Made by a program: the position numbers and the translations under genes. A stretch of 64,000 nucleotides of DNA from Fibrobacterota bacterium. Its GTDB lineage: Bacteria; Fibrobacterota; Chitinivibrionia; Chitinivibrionales; FEN-1185. Under the pieces are notes generated by a model. It was not told the origin of the DNA. It did no database searches and saw only the letters and a list, made by a program, of their open reading frames with translations. The DNA lies in contig PLWQ01000018.1 of the NCBI GenBank assembly GCA_003165595.1, forward strand, positions 1 through 64,000, in the 5' to 3' direction. This document shows, in pieces, positions 16,302 to 25,211 of this stretch; within the stretch, counting starts at the first letter, position 1, and every line of letters starts with the position of its first letter.

Positions 16302-17699
16302 ATGAACACCCGCACCGAACACGATCTTCTCGGCGAGCGCCAGGTCCCTGCCGACGCGTACTGGGGCATCCACACGCTCCGCGCACAGGAAAATTTTCCG
16401 CTCGGAGGCGGCCGTGTTCGTCCCGAGCTGATCGCGGCGCTCGCTCGTGTCAAGAAGGCCTGCTGCCTCGCTAACGCCGACCTCGGCTACCTTGGCGCGG
16501 GGCAGTCGCGCGCCATCGAATCGGCGTGCGACGAGATCATCGAAGGCGGGCTTGCCGACCAGTTCCCTCTCGACAAACTGCAGGGCGGGGCAGGCACCTC
16601 CACGAACATGAATGTCAACGAGGTGATTGCCAACCGCGCCTTGGAGCTCCTCGGCAGGAGCAGGGGAGATTATTCGGCGATTCATCCAATCGATCATGTC
16701 AACCTGCACCAGTCGACAAACGACGTGTACCCGACGGGCCTCAAGGTCGCTTGCATTCTGGGCGTGCGGGTGCTGAGCGCCGCGGCGGCCGAATTGCAGG
16801 GCGCTTTGCAGAAGAAGGAAAAGGAGTTTGCAGCCGTCGTCACCATCGGACGCACCGAGATGCAGAACGCCGTGCCCATGACGCTGGGCAGCCAGTTCGC
16901 GTCGTTTGCGGATGCACTGGGCCGGGACCGCTGGCGAGCGTTCAAGTGCGAAGAGCGGTTGCGTGTTGTCAATATAGGCGGAACCGCCATCGGTACCGGT
17001 TTGGCGGCGCCGCGGGAGTACATTTTTCTCGTTATTGAAAAGCTGCGTGAGTGTACCGGGCTGGGGCTCACGCGGGCGGAAAACGGCATGGACCAGACGG
17101 CCAATGCCGATTCGTTCGCCGAGGTCGCGGGCATTCTTGCCGCGCACGCCGTCAACCTGCAGAAGGTAAGCAACGACCTGCGCCTCCTGCACTTTGCCGG
17201 CGATATCGTGTTGCCGCCGGTCCAGGCCGGATCGTCCATGATGCCCGGCAAGGTAAACCCGGTGATCTGCGAGGCTGCCATCAATGCTGCGGTCAGGGCG
17301 CGGTCCAACGCCGCGCTGGCCATCGAGCTTGCATCAATGGGAACGCTTCAGATCAACGAGTTTCTGCCGCTTCTGGGGCAGGCGTTGCTTGATGCGATTT
17401 ACGTGTGCGCATCAGCCGATCGCATGCTCGCACGGCATGTTGAGGGAATCGCCGCCGATCCCGAGATGTGCAGGAAGCACGTCGACGAAACCACCTCGAT
17501 TGTAACCGCGCTCGTGCCGGACATCGGCTACGAAACGGCTCAGAACCTGGTGGTTGAATTTCGCGTGAAAGGCGGCCGGTCGTTTCGCGGATTTCTCGAG
17601 GACAAACTGGGCAAGGACGTTGTTGACGAAGTACTCTCTCCTGCGCGGCTTATGGCGCTGGGGCATTCGAAGAACGGCCCGGACAAGCGCAAGGCATAA
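16302..17699 (+). CDS. aspA: Aspartate ammonia-lyase in the hydrogenase maturation operon
   Basis: 465 residues. Fumarase/aspartase superfamily blocks are clear: GAGTSTNMNVNEVIANRALE near 100, the Ser/His region HPIDHVNLHQSTNDVYPTGL near 128, and the signature GSSMMPGKVNP near 308. It would convert L-aspartate to fumarate and ammonia in the cytoplasm. Its place between the TM1266 gene and hydF, with 2-3-base gaps, is a recurring arrangement in hydrogenase maturation clusters. Supply of ammonia or a linked amino-acid signal for H-cluster assembly has been suggested by such context; that role is inference here. Confidence 0.92.
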   Translation: MNTRTEHDLLGERQVPADAYWGIHTLRAQENFPLGGGRVRPELIAALARVKKACCLANADLGYLGAGQSRAIESACDEIIEGGLADQFPLDKLQGGAGTSTNMNVNEVIANRALELLGRSRGDYSAIHPIDHVNLHQSTNDVYPTGLKVACILGVRVLSAAAAELQGALQKKEKEFAAVVTIGRTEMQNAVPMTLGSQFASFADALGRDRWRAFKCEERLRVVNIGGTAIGTGLAAPREYIFLVIEKLRECTGLGLTRAENGMDQTANADSFAEVAGILAAHAVNLQKVSNDLRLLHFAGDIVLPPVQAGSSMMPGKVNPVICEAAINAAVRARSNAALAIELASMGTLQINEFLPLLGQALLDAIYVCASADRMLARHVEGIAADPEMCRKHVDETTSIVTALVPDIGYETAQNLVVEFRVKGGRSFRGFLEDKLGKDVVDEVLSPARLMALGHSKNGPDKRKA

Positions 17700-17701
17700 C
17701 A

Positions 17702-18961
17702 ATGGAACAAACCCCAAAATCGATGCGGTTGCAACTGGGCCTGTTCGGCAGGACCAACGTCGGGAAGTCCAGTTTTCTCAACTACGTTGCCAAACAGGAC
17801 ATCGCGGTGACTTCGCCCGTGCCCGGTACCACCACCGACATCGTGGAAAAGGCAATGGAGCTTTCGCCGGTGGGGCCGGTTGTGTTTCTCGATACCGCGG
17901 GCGTGGACGATGCATCGCAGCTTTCCGTTGAGCGTCTCAAGAAAACCCGTGCGGTTTTCGACCGCGCCGATGTCTTTGTGCTCATTGTCGAACCGAACGT
18001 GTGGACCGCCTTTGAAGATTCCGTGTGCGCGGAAGCAAAGAGGCGCGATGCGGGGTGCCTCGTTGTTGTTAACAAAGGCGATGTTGCCCGGCCGTCGCCG
18101 GAGTTCGTCGGCGCGTGCGGGGCCGCGGCCGCCGGGGTCATCACGTGCTCGTGCCTCGACATGGCTGCGCGCGAAGCATGCGCGGCGGAGTTCGGCAAGG
18201 CGGTGGCGGCGCTTACCGAAAAGGCAAAGCCCGGCGACCTTCCCTTGGTGGGCGATCTGGTTCCCGCCGGCGGGGTTGCGGTGCTGGTGGTGCCCATCGA
18301 CCTCGGCGCTCCCAGGGGCAGGCTTATATTGCCGCAGGTACAGACCATACGGGATGCGCTCGACAACGACGCCGCTATCGTTATTGTCAAGGAGCGTGAG
18401 TATGCCTCGCTGCTGGGCAAACTCACCGTAAAACCCGACATTGTCGTATGCGACTCGCAGGTGGTGATGAAGATGGTGGCCGACACGCCCCCGGATGTGA
18501 AATGCACAACCTTTTCCATCCTGTTCTCGCGGAGCAAAGGAGACCTTGTAACGCAGGCTGCCGGGCTCGGCGTTATCGGTTCGCTTCGCGACAAGGACCG
18601 CGTACTCATTGCCGAGGCGTGTTCGCATCACGCGCTCGAAGACGACATCGGCCGCGTCAAGATTCCGCGCTGGCTGCGGCAGTTTACGGGCGCCGACCTG
18701 GTCATAGACGTTTCGAGCGGGCGCGACTATCCGCAAAACCTTTCGGACTACCGGCTCGTGGTGCATTGCGGATCATGCATGCTCACGCGGCGGGAGACGC
18801 TGGGCCGGATTCGCCTCGCGCGTGAGGCGGGCGTGGCGATAACAAACTACGGATTATGCATTTCGTATTTGCAAGGGGTCATAGAGCGCGTGCTTGAGCC
18901 GTTTCCCGCGGCCCTCGACGCGTTGCACAGGAATGCGGGAAACAAAGGAAGAACGGCATGA
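17702..18961 (+). CDS. hydF: [FeFe]-hydrogenase maturation GTPase HydF
   Basis: 419 residues. GTPase motifs: P-loop GRTNVGKS at 16-23, switch threonines in PGTTTD, DTAG near 64 and NKGD near 124. The C-terminal [4Fe-4S] scaffold ligands C307-x-H309 and C356-x2-C359 match the conserved CxH-x46-53-CxxC pattern. HydF is the scaffold on which the diiron precursor of the H-cluster is assembled before transfer to HydA. It starts two bases after aspA; its stop overlaps the hydG start (ATGA). Confidence 0.95.
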   Translation: MEQTPKSMRLQLGLFGRTNVGKSSFLNYVAKQDIAVTSPVPGTTTDIVEKAMELSPVGPVVFLDTAGVDDASQLSVERLKKTRAVFDRADVFVLIVEPNVWTAFEDSVCAEAKRRDAGCLVVVNKGDVARPSPEFVGACGAAAAGVITCSCLDMAAREACAAEFGKAVAALTEKAKPGDLPLVGDLVPAGGVAVLVVPIDLGAPRGRLILPQVQTIRDALDNDAAIVIVKEREYASLLGKLTVKPDIVVCDSQVVMKMVADTPPDVKCTTFSILFSRSKGDLVTQAAGLGVIGSLRDKDRVLIAEACSHHALEDDIGRVKIPRWLRQFTGADLVIDVSSGRDYPQNLSDYRLVVHCGSCMLTRRETLGRIRLAREAGVAITNYGLCISYLQGVIERVLEPFPAALDALHRNAGNKGRTA

Positions 18962-20448
18962 TTGCAGCAACGACAAAAGCATGGGTAGAGAAGAGGATTC
19001 CCGCTGCGGAGCGGGTCAAGTACATGAGCGGGCCGGTCGATTTTGTCGACGATGCCGCCATAGAACGCACGATTGCGGCGAACGCAAAGCCGGAGGCGGG
19101 CCGCGTGCGCGAGATTGTCCGGAAGTCTTTGGCCATCCAAACGCTTTTGCCCGCCGAAACCGCCGCGCTCCTCAACGTGACCGACCCCGGGCTCATTGAC
19201 GAAATGGAAGATGCAGCGCTTGCGATAAAGAAGAAGGTGTACGACAATCGCATCGTCACCTTCGCACCGCTGTATATGAGCACGGTGTGCGTCAACAACT
19301 GCCGGTATTGCGGATTTAGAAGCGAAAACAACGAAATTCGGCGCGGCGTGCTGTCGCAGGAAGAAGTCCGGCGCGAAACCGAGGTGCTGGCCGGTGTCGT
19401 GGGTCACAAGCGGCTCATCGCCGTGTACGGCGAACACCCGAGATCCGATACCGAATACATCGCCGAGACGCTCCGTACCATTTACAGCGTGCAGATGAAA
19501 ACGAAGCGCGGCTACGGCTCGATCCGGCGCGTCAACGTCAATGCGGCGCCACTTCCGGTGGCCGATCTCCGTGTTCTTCACCAAACCGGACTCGGCACCT
19601 ACCAGGTCTTTCAGGAAACATACCATCACGAAACCTACCGGAACATGCACCCCGCCGGCACGCTCAAGGCCGACTATCAATGGCGGGTGTATTGCATGCA
19701 CCGCGCCATGGAAGCGGGCATCGACGACGTCGGCATCGGCGCGCTGTTCGGACTGTACGACTGGAAGTTCGAAGTGATGGGCCTTCTGTATCACACGCTG
19801 GAGCTGGAGCGGGCATTCGGCATCGGCCCGCATACCATTTCGTTTCCGCGCATAGAACCGGCGCAGAACACGCCGATCACAGCGGAGCTGCCGCGCAAAG
19901 TGACCGACGCCGAGTTCAGGCGGGCGGTGACCGTGCTGCGGCTTGCGGTTCCCTACACGGGAATGATCTTGACGGCAAGGGAATCGGTGCAGACGCGCAA
20001 CAGCCTCATATCCATGGGCATCACGCAGATGGACGCGTCGTCGCGGGTGGGGCTCGGCGCTTACAGCGACACCAAGCCCGATCAGCAGCCCGATCGCCAG
20101 CAGTTTATCCTCGGCGACACCAGGTCGCTTGACGAACTGGTGGGCTCGCTCGCGCAGAAGGGGTATATCACGTCGTTCTGCACCGCAGGGTACCGGTGCG
20201 GAAGGACAGGCAAATGTATCATGGACCTTCTGCGCAGCGGCCAGGAAGGAAAGTTCTGCAAGCTCAACGCGGTCATAACGTACCGGGAATGGCTTGACGA
20301 TTTCGCAAGCGAAGCGACACGGGAAGCTGGCGAGAAGGTGGTTGTGCGGGAAATTGAAGAGATCAGGGCAAATAATCCAATAGTTTTTGAGGCGTTCATG
20401 AAGAATTATGAGCGGACAAGGGCGGGGGAGAGGGATTTGTATTTCTAG
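18958..20448 (+). CDS. hydG: Radical SAM tyrosine lyase HydG ([FeFe]-hydrogenase maturase)
   Basis: 496 residues. The radical-SAM CX3CX2C cluster is at C111, C115 and C118 (CVNNCRYCG). The ThiH-like barrel and C-terminal extension have full length. HydG splits tyrosine to give the CO and CN ligands of the H-cluster. In well-studied HydG the auxiliary cluster is held by CX2CX22C; here the first and last Cys are present (C408, C434), but the middle position is Gly411 (FCTAGYRCGRTGKC), with extra Cys at 414 and 420. This may be a subfamily variant. A gap of ~210 bases with a repeat separates it from hydE. Confidence 0.93.
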   Translation: MIAATTKAWVEKRIPAAERVKYMSGPVDFVDDAAIERTIAANAKPEAGRVREIVRKSLAIQTLLPAETAALLNVTDPGLIDEMEDAALAIKKKVYDNRIVTFAPLYMSTVCVNNCRYCGFRSENNEIRRGVLSQEEVRRETEVLAGVVGHKRLIAVYGEHPRSDTEYIAETLRTIYSVQMKTKRGYGSIRRVNVNAAPLPVADLRVLHQTGLGTYQVFQETYHHETYRNMHPAGTLKADYQWRVYCMHRAMEAGIDDVGIGALFGLYDWKFEVMGLLYHTLELERAFGIGPHTISFPRIEPAQNTPITAELPRKVTDAEFRRAVTVLRLAVPYTGMILTARESVQTRNSLISMGITQMDASSRVGLGAYSDTKPDQQPDRQQFILGDTRSLDELVGSLAQKGYITSFCTAGYRCGRTGKCIMDLLRSGQEGKFCKLNAVITYREWLDDFASEATREAGEKVVVREIEEIRANNPIVFEAFMKNYERTRAGERDLYF

Positions 20449-20463
20449 CCAATGTCAAATATT

Positions 20464-20576
20464 GTCCTGGTGGGGGAAGTTTCCCCCTGGGGTGCAGCTT
20501 CCTCGCGCCGGAAAACTGCGCGAGGTGATCTGCACCCACACCCCCTCTGCAGGTGGCCCCCATGGCAGTTGGTTGG
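20464..20576 (+). repeat. Dispersed repeat R3, copy 2 (downstream of hydG)
   Basis: Shares TGGTGGGGGAAG, TTTCCCCCTGG, CACACCCCCTC and GCAGGTGGCCCC with 15652-15752. It contains the perfect hairpin GGGGGAA/TTCCCCC and a second inverted repeat GGGTGCAG/CTGCACCC. It starts ~16 bases after the hydG stop, as copy 1 does after hydA. Confidence 0.6.
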
Positions 20577-20659
20577 CAAGATAGAAACGACGGCGTGGGG
20601 GCACCAAGAGAGTTTCTCCGGACTGGAATACAGATGTCGATGCAAAGAATGCGAAACGT

Positions 20660-21778
20660 ATGACTAAGACAATCCCTGAAATCCTGGCCGGTGAGACCTT
20701 CGCTCGGGACGACGTTATCGCCCTGCTGTCGACCACGGATCCGGCCGACGCCGAGGCGATCCGGACCGCTGCACACCGTGTGCTTGTTGACAATTGCGGG
20801 ACAAGCGTGTTTCTGCGCGGCCTGGTGGAGTTCTCCAACCGTTGCGCCAGCGACTGCCACTATTGCGGCATCAGGAAGGGCAACGCCGGTGTGAAGCGGT
20901 ATTGTCTTACCAAAGACGAAATTGTCGACGCAGCCCGGTTTTGCGCCGAGGCTGGATATGGCTCCATGGTTCTGCAGTCGGGCGAGCGCCGCGATGAACG
21001 GTTTGTCTCGTTTGTCGAGGACGTGGTGTGCGCCATCAAAAAGGAGACCGTCTCAAACACCCTGCCGCGCGGTCTCGGCATAACTCTTTCGGTTGGAGAG
21101 CAGACGCCGGAAGCGTACAAGAGGTTCTTTAACGCCGGCGCGCACCGCTATCTCCTGCGGATCGAAACGTCTTCGCCGCGGCTATTTGCATCGATTCATC
21201 CTTCCCGGCAATCGTTCGAGGCGCGTCTGGCATGCCTGGCATTTCTCAAGGATGCCGGCTTTCAGGTGGGAACCGGGGTCATGATCGGGCTGCCGGGCCA
21301 GACCGTGCAAGACCTTGCCGATGATGTCCTGTTCTTCCGGGCCATCGACGCCGATATGATCGGCATGGGACCGTTCATCGTGCACAGACAGACGCCCATG
21401 GCGCGCCATGACGAAGCCATGGCGGCGCGCAAGAAGGAGACCCTGGAGCTGGCCCTGCGCATGATTGCCGTCACCAGGCTTGTATGCCGTGACGTCAACA
21501 TCGCGTCCGCAACCGCACTGCAGGCCATGGAGCCGCTGGGCAGGGAAATGGGGCTTTTGCATGGCGCAAACGTGGTGATGCCGCAGGCGACGCCGGCGCG
21601 CGTCCGGCGCGATTATCAACTGTATGAGGGCAAGCCCTGTCTCGACGAAAACGCGCAGGAATGCCGCGAGTGCCTGTGCGGCAGAATCCGGTCGCTCGGC
21701 CGCGAGCCTGCAACCGGCCAGTGGGGCGATCCGAAGCATTTTGACGCGCGGCAACGGCACGCCGCAGCGCAACAATAG
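20660..21778 (+). CDS. hydE: Radical SAM maturase HydE
   Basis: 372 residues. The radical-SAM motif is C62, C66 and C69 (RCASDCHYCGI). A BioB-like barrel follows, with GTGVMIGLPGQTVQDLADD near 215. The optional auxiliary cluster motif CX7CX2C is kept (CLDENAQECRECLC near the C-terminus). HydE processes an iron-cysteine complex delivered by HydG into the dinuclear core of the H-cluster. No clear Shine-Dalgarno precedes the ATG. It closes the maturation set; a MATE transporter gene follows after 34 bases. Confidence 0.94.
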   Translation: MTKTIPEILAGETFARDDVIALLSTTDPADAEAIRTAAHRVLVDNCGTSVFLRGLVEFSNRCASDCHYCGIRKGNAGVKRYCLTKDEIVDAARFCAEAGYGSMVLQSGERRDERFVSFVEDVVCAIKKETVSNTLPRGLGITLSVGEQTPEAYKRFFNAGAHRYLLRIETSSPRLFASIHPSRQSFEARLACLAFLKDAGFQVGTGVMIGLPGQTVQDLADDVLFFRAIDADMIGMGPFIVHRQTPMARHDEAMAARKKETLELALRMIAVTRLVCRDVNIASATALQAMEPLGREMGLLHGANVVMPQATPARVRRDYQLYEGKPCLDENAQECRECLCGRIRSLGREPATGQWGDPKHFDARQRHAAAQQ

Positions 21779-21812
21779 CGCTTTTGCAAACCGCGACAGA
21801 GGCTTTTCACTC

Positions 21813-23213
21813 ATGCTGCAAAGAGAACCCGTGATTAACCAGCAACCGTCAACCAGCTACGGCGGAATCCTGAAACTCGCGGCACCCCTCATCCTGTCGA
21901 TGAGCGGGATGGTGCTGATGCAGTTTACAGATGCACTTTTCTTGTCCTGGTATTCCGCGGATGCGATCGCCGCGGTTGTGCCCGCATTCATGCCGTCGTT
22001 TCTCCTGGCAAGCGCGCTCACCGGCACCGCCGGATACACGTCTACCTTTGTGGCCCAGTACGTGGGTGCCAACCGTCCGCAGCGTGTCGCAGCTTCGGTG
22101 TGGCAAGGTATCTACTTTTCAATTCTATCGGGTGTGTTGCTGGCCCTCGTGTCGGTTGCGGCCCGGCCGTTGTATGCATGGGTGGGACATGCCGCCGCTA
22201 TTCAGGCCATGGAAGTGCGGTTTTTCTCAATCTTGTGCTGGGGAGGCTTCTTCTTTGTGGTTTCCAGCGCGCTCTCCGGATTCTTTTCCGGCCGGGGGCA
22301 GACCACGGTGGTGATGGCGGTCAACATGGCGGGACAGGCGGTCAACATCGTATTCGACTATTTGTTGATTTTCGGTAAGTTCGGCTTTCCGCGTCTCGGC
22401 GTCACGGGCGCCGCGCTGGCCACGGTGGGTTCGCAGGCGCTCATCGCGCTTGCGTTCGCTTTTCTGTTCCTAAGGCGCGCCAACCGTCGCCAATGGTCCA
22501 CGTGGAGTTCCGCCGCATTCGACAAGACGCTGTTTTCCCGGCTTGTCCGGTTCGGGCTCCCGGGCGGCATGAGATTTTCCCTCGAAATGGCGGGATGGAC
22601 CGTGTTTGTCTTCTTTATCGGCCGCATCGGTTCCATCGACCTGGCCGCCACCAACATCGCGTGGCGAATCAACGGCATCGCGATCTTTCCTGTTACCGGC
22701 TTGTCTGCTGCCGTGGCCATCCTCGTGGGCAATGCACAGGGCGCACTGCGTCCCGACATTTCGGCGCGGGTAATGTGGCGAGGCACCATTCTCTCGCAAG
22801 TCTGGATGCTCGTAATGGCAATCGTCTTTGTTGTGTTCCCACGGCAATTGTTCGGCATTTTCGCAGGAAGCGATCCGGCGTCCGCTTCTCAATTTGCAAC
22901 TCTCGGCACAATGCTGCTGCGATTCGTGGCCGCCTATTGCCTTGTCGACGCCTTCAACTACGTGTGCGTTTCCACGCTTGTGGCGGCCGGCGACACTCGC
23001 TGGACATTGTACGCATCCATTGCACTCAATGCGCTGTTCTTTGCGGGGCTGGCCGCGGCGGACAAATGGCAGCGGACGCTGTTTGCCGAATGGGCGATTG
23101 CAACCGCCTTTGTGGTGCTTCAGGCGTTCATGTTTTTCGGCCGCTACATGCAGGGAAAATGGAAAGGGTTTCGCGTAATCGAACCGAAAGTGGCGGATGG
23201 TGCGCTTTCCTAG
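21813..23213 (+). CDS. MATE-family efflux transporter
   Basis: 466 residues from ATG 21813 (MLQREPVINQQ), with AGAGG upstream; the longer frame back to 21624 overlaps hydE. About 12 membrane segments in two halves. GILKLAAPLILSMSGMVLMQ near residue 16 and the repeated P-x-G-rich blocks (RFGLPGGMRFSLEMAG near 248) fit MatE domains. It should export cationic or other small molecules using an ion gradient; the substrate is unknown. Only 34 bases follow hydE, so co-transcription with the maturation genes is possible but no functional tie is known. Confidence 0.88.
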   Translation: MLQREPVINQQPSTSYGGILKLAAPLILSMSGMVLMQFTDALFLSWYSADAIAAVVPAFMPSFLLASALTGTAGYTSTFVAQYVGANRPQRVAASVWQGIYFSILSGVLLALVSVAARPLYAWVGHAAAIQAMEVRFFSILCWGGFFFVVSSALSGFFSGRGQTTVVMAVNMAGQAVNIVFDYLLIFGKFGFPRLGVTGAALATVGSQALIALAFAFLFLRRANRRQWSTWSSAAFDKTLFSRLVRFGLPGGMRFSLEMAGWTVFVFFIGRIGSIDLAATNIAWRINGIAIFPVTGLSAAVAILVGNAQGALRPDISARVMWRGTILSQVWMLVMAIVFVVFPRQLFGIFAGSDPASASQFATLGTMLLRFVAAYCLVDAFNYVCVSTLVAAGDTRWTLYASIALNALFFAGLAAADKWQRTLFAEWAIATAFVVLQAFMFFGRYMQGKWKGFRVIEPKVADGALS

Positions 23214-23389
23214 CCGGTTTTGAGAAAGGGCTCAACGCAAAGTCATGCGCATCGTCAGCTTCTCAGCCGCTCAACACTCCAACTTCTTCTTTCCCTCTCC
23301 TGCCAATTCACCACCCACCCTCCTGCAGCGGACTCAACGGAAGAATCGCCAAGTTCCGGTCGCGGCGATCTTGCACGCCTTTACATGCA

Positions 23390-24160
23390 CTACAGGGTTT
23401 CGGCGAAGAAATCCTTCATGTATTTCCAGGCGCGCGCCGCGGAGAGTGCATTGTATGCCATGCCTTTGCCGTTGTCGGTGCCGTTACCGGGGTTTGTGAA
23501 TGCGTGGACGCTGTTGCCGAAGTACACCATTTGCCAATCGGCTTTCGATTTGCGCATGGTGTCCTGGAATAGTGCGATAGCCTCGGGTTTCAAGGTCGGG
23601 TCATCGGCGCCGTGCAATACAAGAATTTTCGCCTTGATGTTCGTGATGTCCTGGGGCTGGGCCGGAAACAGTCCGCCGTGGAACGTGACGATGTCCTTGA
23701 CGTTTGCGCCACTGTACGCCAGTTCCAGCACTGCGGAACCGCCGAAGCAGAAGCCGATGGCGGCCGTGCGCGACGCATCGACGAACGGCTGCTTGAGAAG
23801 CTCGCTGAACGCGGTAACAACGCGCTGACGCATTTTTGGAGTGCCCCGAACGGCGCCGGCCATGGCCCCGGCGGTCTTCATGTCTGCGGTGCTTTGCCCG
23901 TTGCCGTACATGTCGGCGGCGAAAGCAACGTATCCGAGCGCGGCCAGATCCTTTGTCTTGCCTTTTGTGAAATCGTTAAGCCCCCACCATTCGTGCACCA
24001 CAAGAATTCCCGGACGTTTGGTGGTTACCGCGTCGTCGTAGGCGAGAAATCCTTTGCATGTGGTGGTGTCGATCTTGTAAACTATTTCGCGGGTGACAAC
24101 GGCAGACGAGGCCGTCATCGAAAGAATCGGCAACAGGGCCAACAGCATCATTTTCTTCAT
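23390..24160 (-). CDS. Exported dienelactone-hydrolase-family protein
   Basis: 256 residues with a signal peptide (MKKMMLLALLPILSMTASSA). Alpha/beta-hydrolase with a Cys nucleophile in GFCFGG near residue 146, HGADDPT for the acid and VHAFT for the His, the dienelactone hydrolase pattern; HEWWGLND near 57 is a family hallmark. Likely periplasmic hydrolase of unknown ester or lactone substrate. AAGGAC precedes the ATG. The gene ends convergently with the MATE gene; the 176-base gap between them shows no obvious terminator. Confidence 0.85.
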   Translation of the reverse strand: MKKMMLLALLPILSMTASSAVVTREIVYKIDTTTCKGFLAYDDAVTTKRPGILVVHEWWGLNDFTKGKTKDLAALGYVAFAADMYGNGQSTADMKTAGAMAGAVRGTPKMRQRVVTAFSELLKQPFVDASRTAAIGFCFGGSAVLELAYSGANVKDIVTFHGGLFPAQPQDITNIKAKILVLHGADDPTLKPEAIALFQDTMRKSKADWQMVYFGNSVHAFTNPGNGTDNGKGMAYNALSAARAWKYMKDFFAETL

Positions 24161-24187
24161 AGAATCGTCCTTTCCCGGGTTCGATCA

Positions 24188-24850
24188 TCATTTGGAACGG
24201 GGAGTGAGAAATGCAAAAGCGTGAGCCCAGTCGTTGCGAAGCAATCCGGGTATGCACCAGAGCATGCACAACGGTTCAATCGCCCGGGCCGCCTCGGCTT
24301 TGCCCATGTCCTGGACGTCAAAACCGAACAATGAAACCACTGCCGCCACCGCCTTTTTGGATTCCTCGTTGTTGCCGCATATGAACATCGCGGGCTTGGC
24401 GGCCTCGAATTTCGGATTCACCATGAATGCATTGCCTATGGAGTTGAACGCCTTCACAAAATGCGCCTCGGGCGCGGCTGCCTGCAATTGCTCCATGAGA
24501 GAATTGTCGAGCGTGGTAAAGAATTTGATTACCCCGTTTACGGGCGGGGCGTCGGCAATAGGATTGGTGACGTCGATAATGGTTTTGCCGGCCAGGGCGG
24601 CCACACCAACGGATTGGATCGCACCAACCGCCGCAGTGCCCTTGACGGCGAGAACGAGCAATTCCGAAAAGCCTGCGGCTTCGGAAAAGGTACCGGTGCC
24701 AGCTTTCTTGCCTTGCCGTGTTTTCCATTCTGTCAATTTGTCGGGATTACGGCTTCCCATCATCACTTCGTACCCGTGCTTGATAAAGCCGGACGCCAGG
24801 GTCTTGGCGACTTCGCCCGAGCCCAGTATGCCTACTTTGTTGAATTCCAT
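24188..24850 (-). CDS. NADPH-dependent F420 reductase-like oxidoreductase
   Basis: 220 residues. The N-terminal NAD(P)-binding motif is VGILGSGEVAKTLASGF near residue 6. MMGSRNPDKL at the end of beta-2 supplies basic residues expected for NADP. VTNPIAD near 98 and VKAFNSIGN near 131 are typical of the COG2085 family. The true substrate is open; many homologues in organisms without F420 have other roles. It lies 27 bases upstream of the dienelactone hydrolase gene in the same direction, so the two may be an operon. Confidence 0.8.
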   Translation of the reverse strand: MEFNKVGILGSGEVAKTLASGFIKHGYEVMMGSRNPDKLTEWKTRQGKKAGTGTFSEAAGFSELLVLAVKGTAAVGAIQSVGVAALAGKTIIDVTNPIADAPPVNGVIKFFTTLDNSLMEQLQAAAPEAHFVKAFNSIGNAFMVNPKFEAAKPAMFICGNNEESKKAVAAVVSLFGFDVQDMGKAEAARAIEPLCMLWCIPGLLRNDWAHAFAFLTPRSK

Positions 24851-25211
24851 TTTGTACCCTTTCTACTTGAATATCCACATTTGCGCATCCCCGAAGCTTG
24901 CTGCGGGGCTCTTCACTTGGGCATGATTTTGAATTTCTTCAGTCTCAATTCCATCCATCCTAACATTATCCGTCGTGCATCAACTGCGGTTAGTCGCGAC
25001 CGGTTTCTTCCCATTTACGCACTGTTTTCCTGATAATGAGAAAAGAGATACTACATCTGCCGCGCCCTGCGCCGACGGAACGCAAACCTTTGGTAAAAAA
25101 ACGCAATTATTGTGCCATTGAAACGGTTTCATCTGTTTGGTCACAATCATAGAAACCCCGACCGCCAACGAGTTATTTTCATGGCTCACACCACACCGCT
25201 CAGGGAGAGCC
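24851..25211. other. Divergent promoter region between the F420-reductase-like gene and yqgE
   Basis: No gene is supported. It holds a short match to repeat RA (TCCACATTTGCGCAT at ~24876-24890) and a hairpin repeat at 24890-24918, identical over CTTGCTGCGGGGCTCTTCACT to 7412-7432. The remainder shows no clear feature. Confidence 0.5.
24890..24918 (+). repeat. Dispersed hairpin repeat (CTTGCTGCGG type), copy 2
   Basis: CCCCGAAGCTTGCTGCGGGG folds as a hairpin and is followed by CTCTTCACT, as in copy 1 at 7404-7432. Confidence 0.6.

Noticed and set aside
15858-17192. A 444-codon minus-strand frame over the leader and aspA
   Set aside because: Antisense to aspA with no recognisable motif; the plus strand carries clear aspartase signatures.
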